The notes beneath the pieces were generated by a model. It searched no databases. It was not told where the DNA came from and was given only the letters and a program-made list of their open reading frames with translations. DNA of 5,809 nt, from assembly GCA_019246495.1 (NCBI GenBank), contig JAFAQI010000543.1:1-5809 (forward strand), in the 5' to 3' direction. The position numbers were made by a program, and so were the translations under genes. The first letter of the stretch is position 1, and every line of letters begins with the position of its first letter. This document shows positions 5,241 through 5,809 of the stretch, one piece after another. Origin of the DNA: Frankiales bacterium (GTDB taxonomy: Bacteria > Actinomycetota > Actinomycetes > JAFAQI01).

Positions 5241-5809
5241 CTACCGGCGCGGCGTGTCCGGATCGTGCTGATTCGCACCGTCGGGCAGCACAGTGGGCGC
5301 CGCCGCGAGCTGGCCGCACGCGCCGTCGATGTCCCGCCCGCGGGTGTCGCGGACGGTCGCCGCAACGCCCGCGTCGCGCAGGATCCGCACGAACTCGCGC
5401 TCGGAGGCCGGACGCGACGCCGTCCACTCCGAGCCGGGTGTCGGGTTGAGCGGGATGAGGTTCACGTGGACGAGCCGGCCGCGCAACAACCGGGACAGCG
5501 CGTGCGCTCGCTCCGGCTGGTCGTTCACATCGCGGATCAACGCGTATTCGATGCTCACCCGTCGATGCGTCGCGGCGGCGTAACGCCACGCGGCGTCGAG
5601 CACCTCGGCCACCGGCCAGCGGGTGTTCACCGGAACGAGGGTGTTGCGCAGCTCGTCGTCCGGCGCGTGCAGCGAGACGGCGAGGGTGACTTGCAGCTTC
5701 TCGGCGGCGAGCCGCTCGATCGCCGGCACCAGACCGACCGTCGAGACGGTGACGTGCCGCTGCGAGAGCCCCAGCCCGGCCGGTGCGGGGTCGACGATCC
5801 GTCGTACGG
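5241..5809 (-). CDS. rlmN: 23S rRNA (adenine2503-C2) methyltransferase / tRNA A37 methyltransferase RlmN, C-terminal part
   Basis: The visible part is 188 codons entering from the right edge (preceded by two bases of a split codon) and ending at the TAG of 5243-5241. RlmN is a cytosolic radical-SAM enzyme that methylates C2 of A2503 in 23S rRNA and of A37 in some tRNAs. The segment shows family blocks in order: [23 protein letters not shown] near the edge (SAM-domain strand), [16 protein letters not shown], the VN and WP pair of the NTRWP segment, [21 protein letters not shown], and near the end [12 protein letters not shown]. The Cys in that last block (codon 5318-5316) matches the methyl-carrying cysteine of RlmN (Cys355 in E. 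coli). The CxxxCxxC iron-sulfur cluster motif and the N-terminal helical domain lie beyond the window. Cfr resistance methylases share the fold, but the ribosomal-housekeeping sequence and setting favour RlmN. It is the upstream neighbour of the transpeptidase on the same strand, with no obvious functional link. Confidence 0.95.
   Translation of the reverse strand, partial: VRRIVDPAPAGLGLSQRHVTVSTVGLVPAIERLAAEKLQVTLAVSLHAPDDELRNTLVPVNTRWPVAEVLDAAWRYAAATHRRVSIEYALIRDVNDQPERAHALSRLLRGRLVHVNLIPLNPTPGSEWTASRPASEREFVRILRDAGVAATVRDTRGRDIDGACGQLAAAPTVLPDGANQHDPDTPRR

Noticed and set aside
3664..5589. Extended 641-residue version of the transpeptidase frame starting at 5589
   Set aside because: The extra 133 codons overlap rlmN in another frame and encode a low-complexity Arg/Ala-rich stretch. 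A clear signal peptide and Shine-Dalgarno mark 5190 as the start.
1..5809. CRISPR array, tRNA/rRNA genes, insertion sequence ends or attachment sites
   Set aside because: No regularly spaced direct repeats, cloverleaf-type segments, transposase motifs or target-site duplications were seen; nearly all of the sequence is accounted for by six genes.

Overview
The window looks like an ordinary chromosomal segment of a high-GC actinobacterium. The sequence is strongly GC-rich throughout, with G/C-rich third codon positions, GTG starts, closely packed genes and long spurious ORFs on opposite strands. Several proteins resemble actinobacterial families as I remember them; no search was run. I cannot name the genus. 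Streptomyces-like relatives fit the amine-catabolism genes, while the L,D-transpeptidase type is also common in deeper actinobacterial lineages.

Left part (1-3648): an apparent polyamine (putrescine/4-aminobutanal) catabolism locus. An aldehyde dehydrogenase gene runs leftward out of the window (only its first 95 codons are present). It is divergent from a rightward, translationally overlapping operon of three genes: an Lrp/AsnC-family regulator, a class III PLP aminotransferase of the SpuC-like putrescine/diamine type, and a DAO-family FAD-dependent amine oxidoreductase. The proposed scheme is that the aminotransferase and/or the flavoenzyme removes an amino group to give an aminoaldehyde, the dehydrogenase oxidises the aldehyde to the amino acid (GABA if the substrate is putrescine), and the Lrp protein senses a pathway metabolite. 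The divergent gap holds an 8+8 bp inverted repeat that is a good operator candidate, and a -10/-35 pair placed so that the dehydrogenase mRNA would be leaderless or nearly so.

Middle (3649-3663): a 15-bp convergent junction with a GC-rich hairpin that overlaps the oxidoreductase stop codon.

Right part (3664-5809, minus strand): a secreted multidomain L,D-transpeptidase (signal peptide, IPT/TIG-like domain, two tandem Ig-like modules, peptidoglycan-binding domain, YkuD catalytic domain). It is preceded 50 bp upstream by the C-terminal part of rlmN (23S rRNA A2503 / tRNA methyltransferase), whose start lies beyond the right edge.

I found no CRISPR, tRNA, rRNA, mobile element or defence-like cassette. 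The points most worth a second look are the operator/leaderless promoter arrangement, the coexistence of two alternative amine-oxidising enzymes in one operon, and the domain architecture of the transpeptidase. I see no convincing evidence for a wholly new system.
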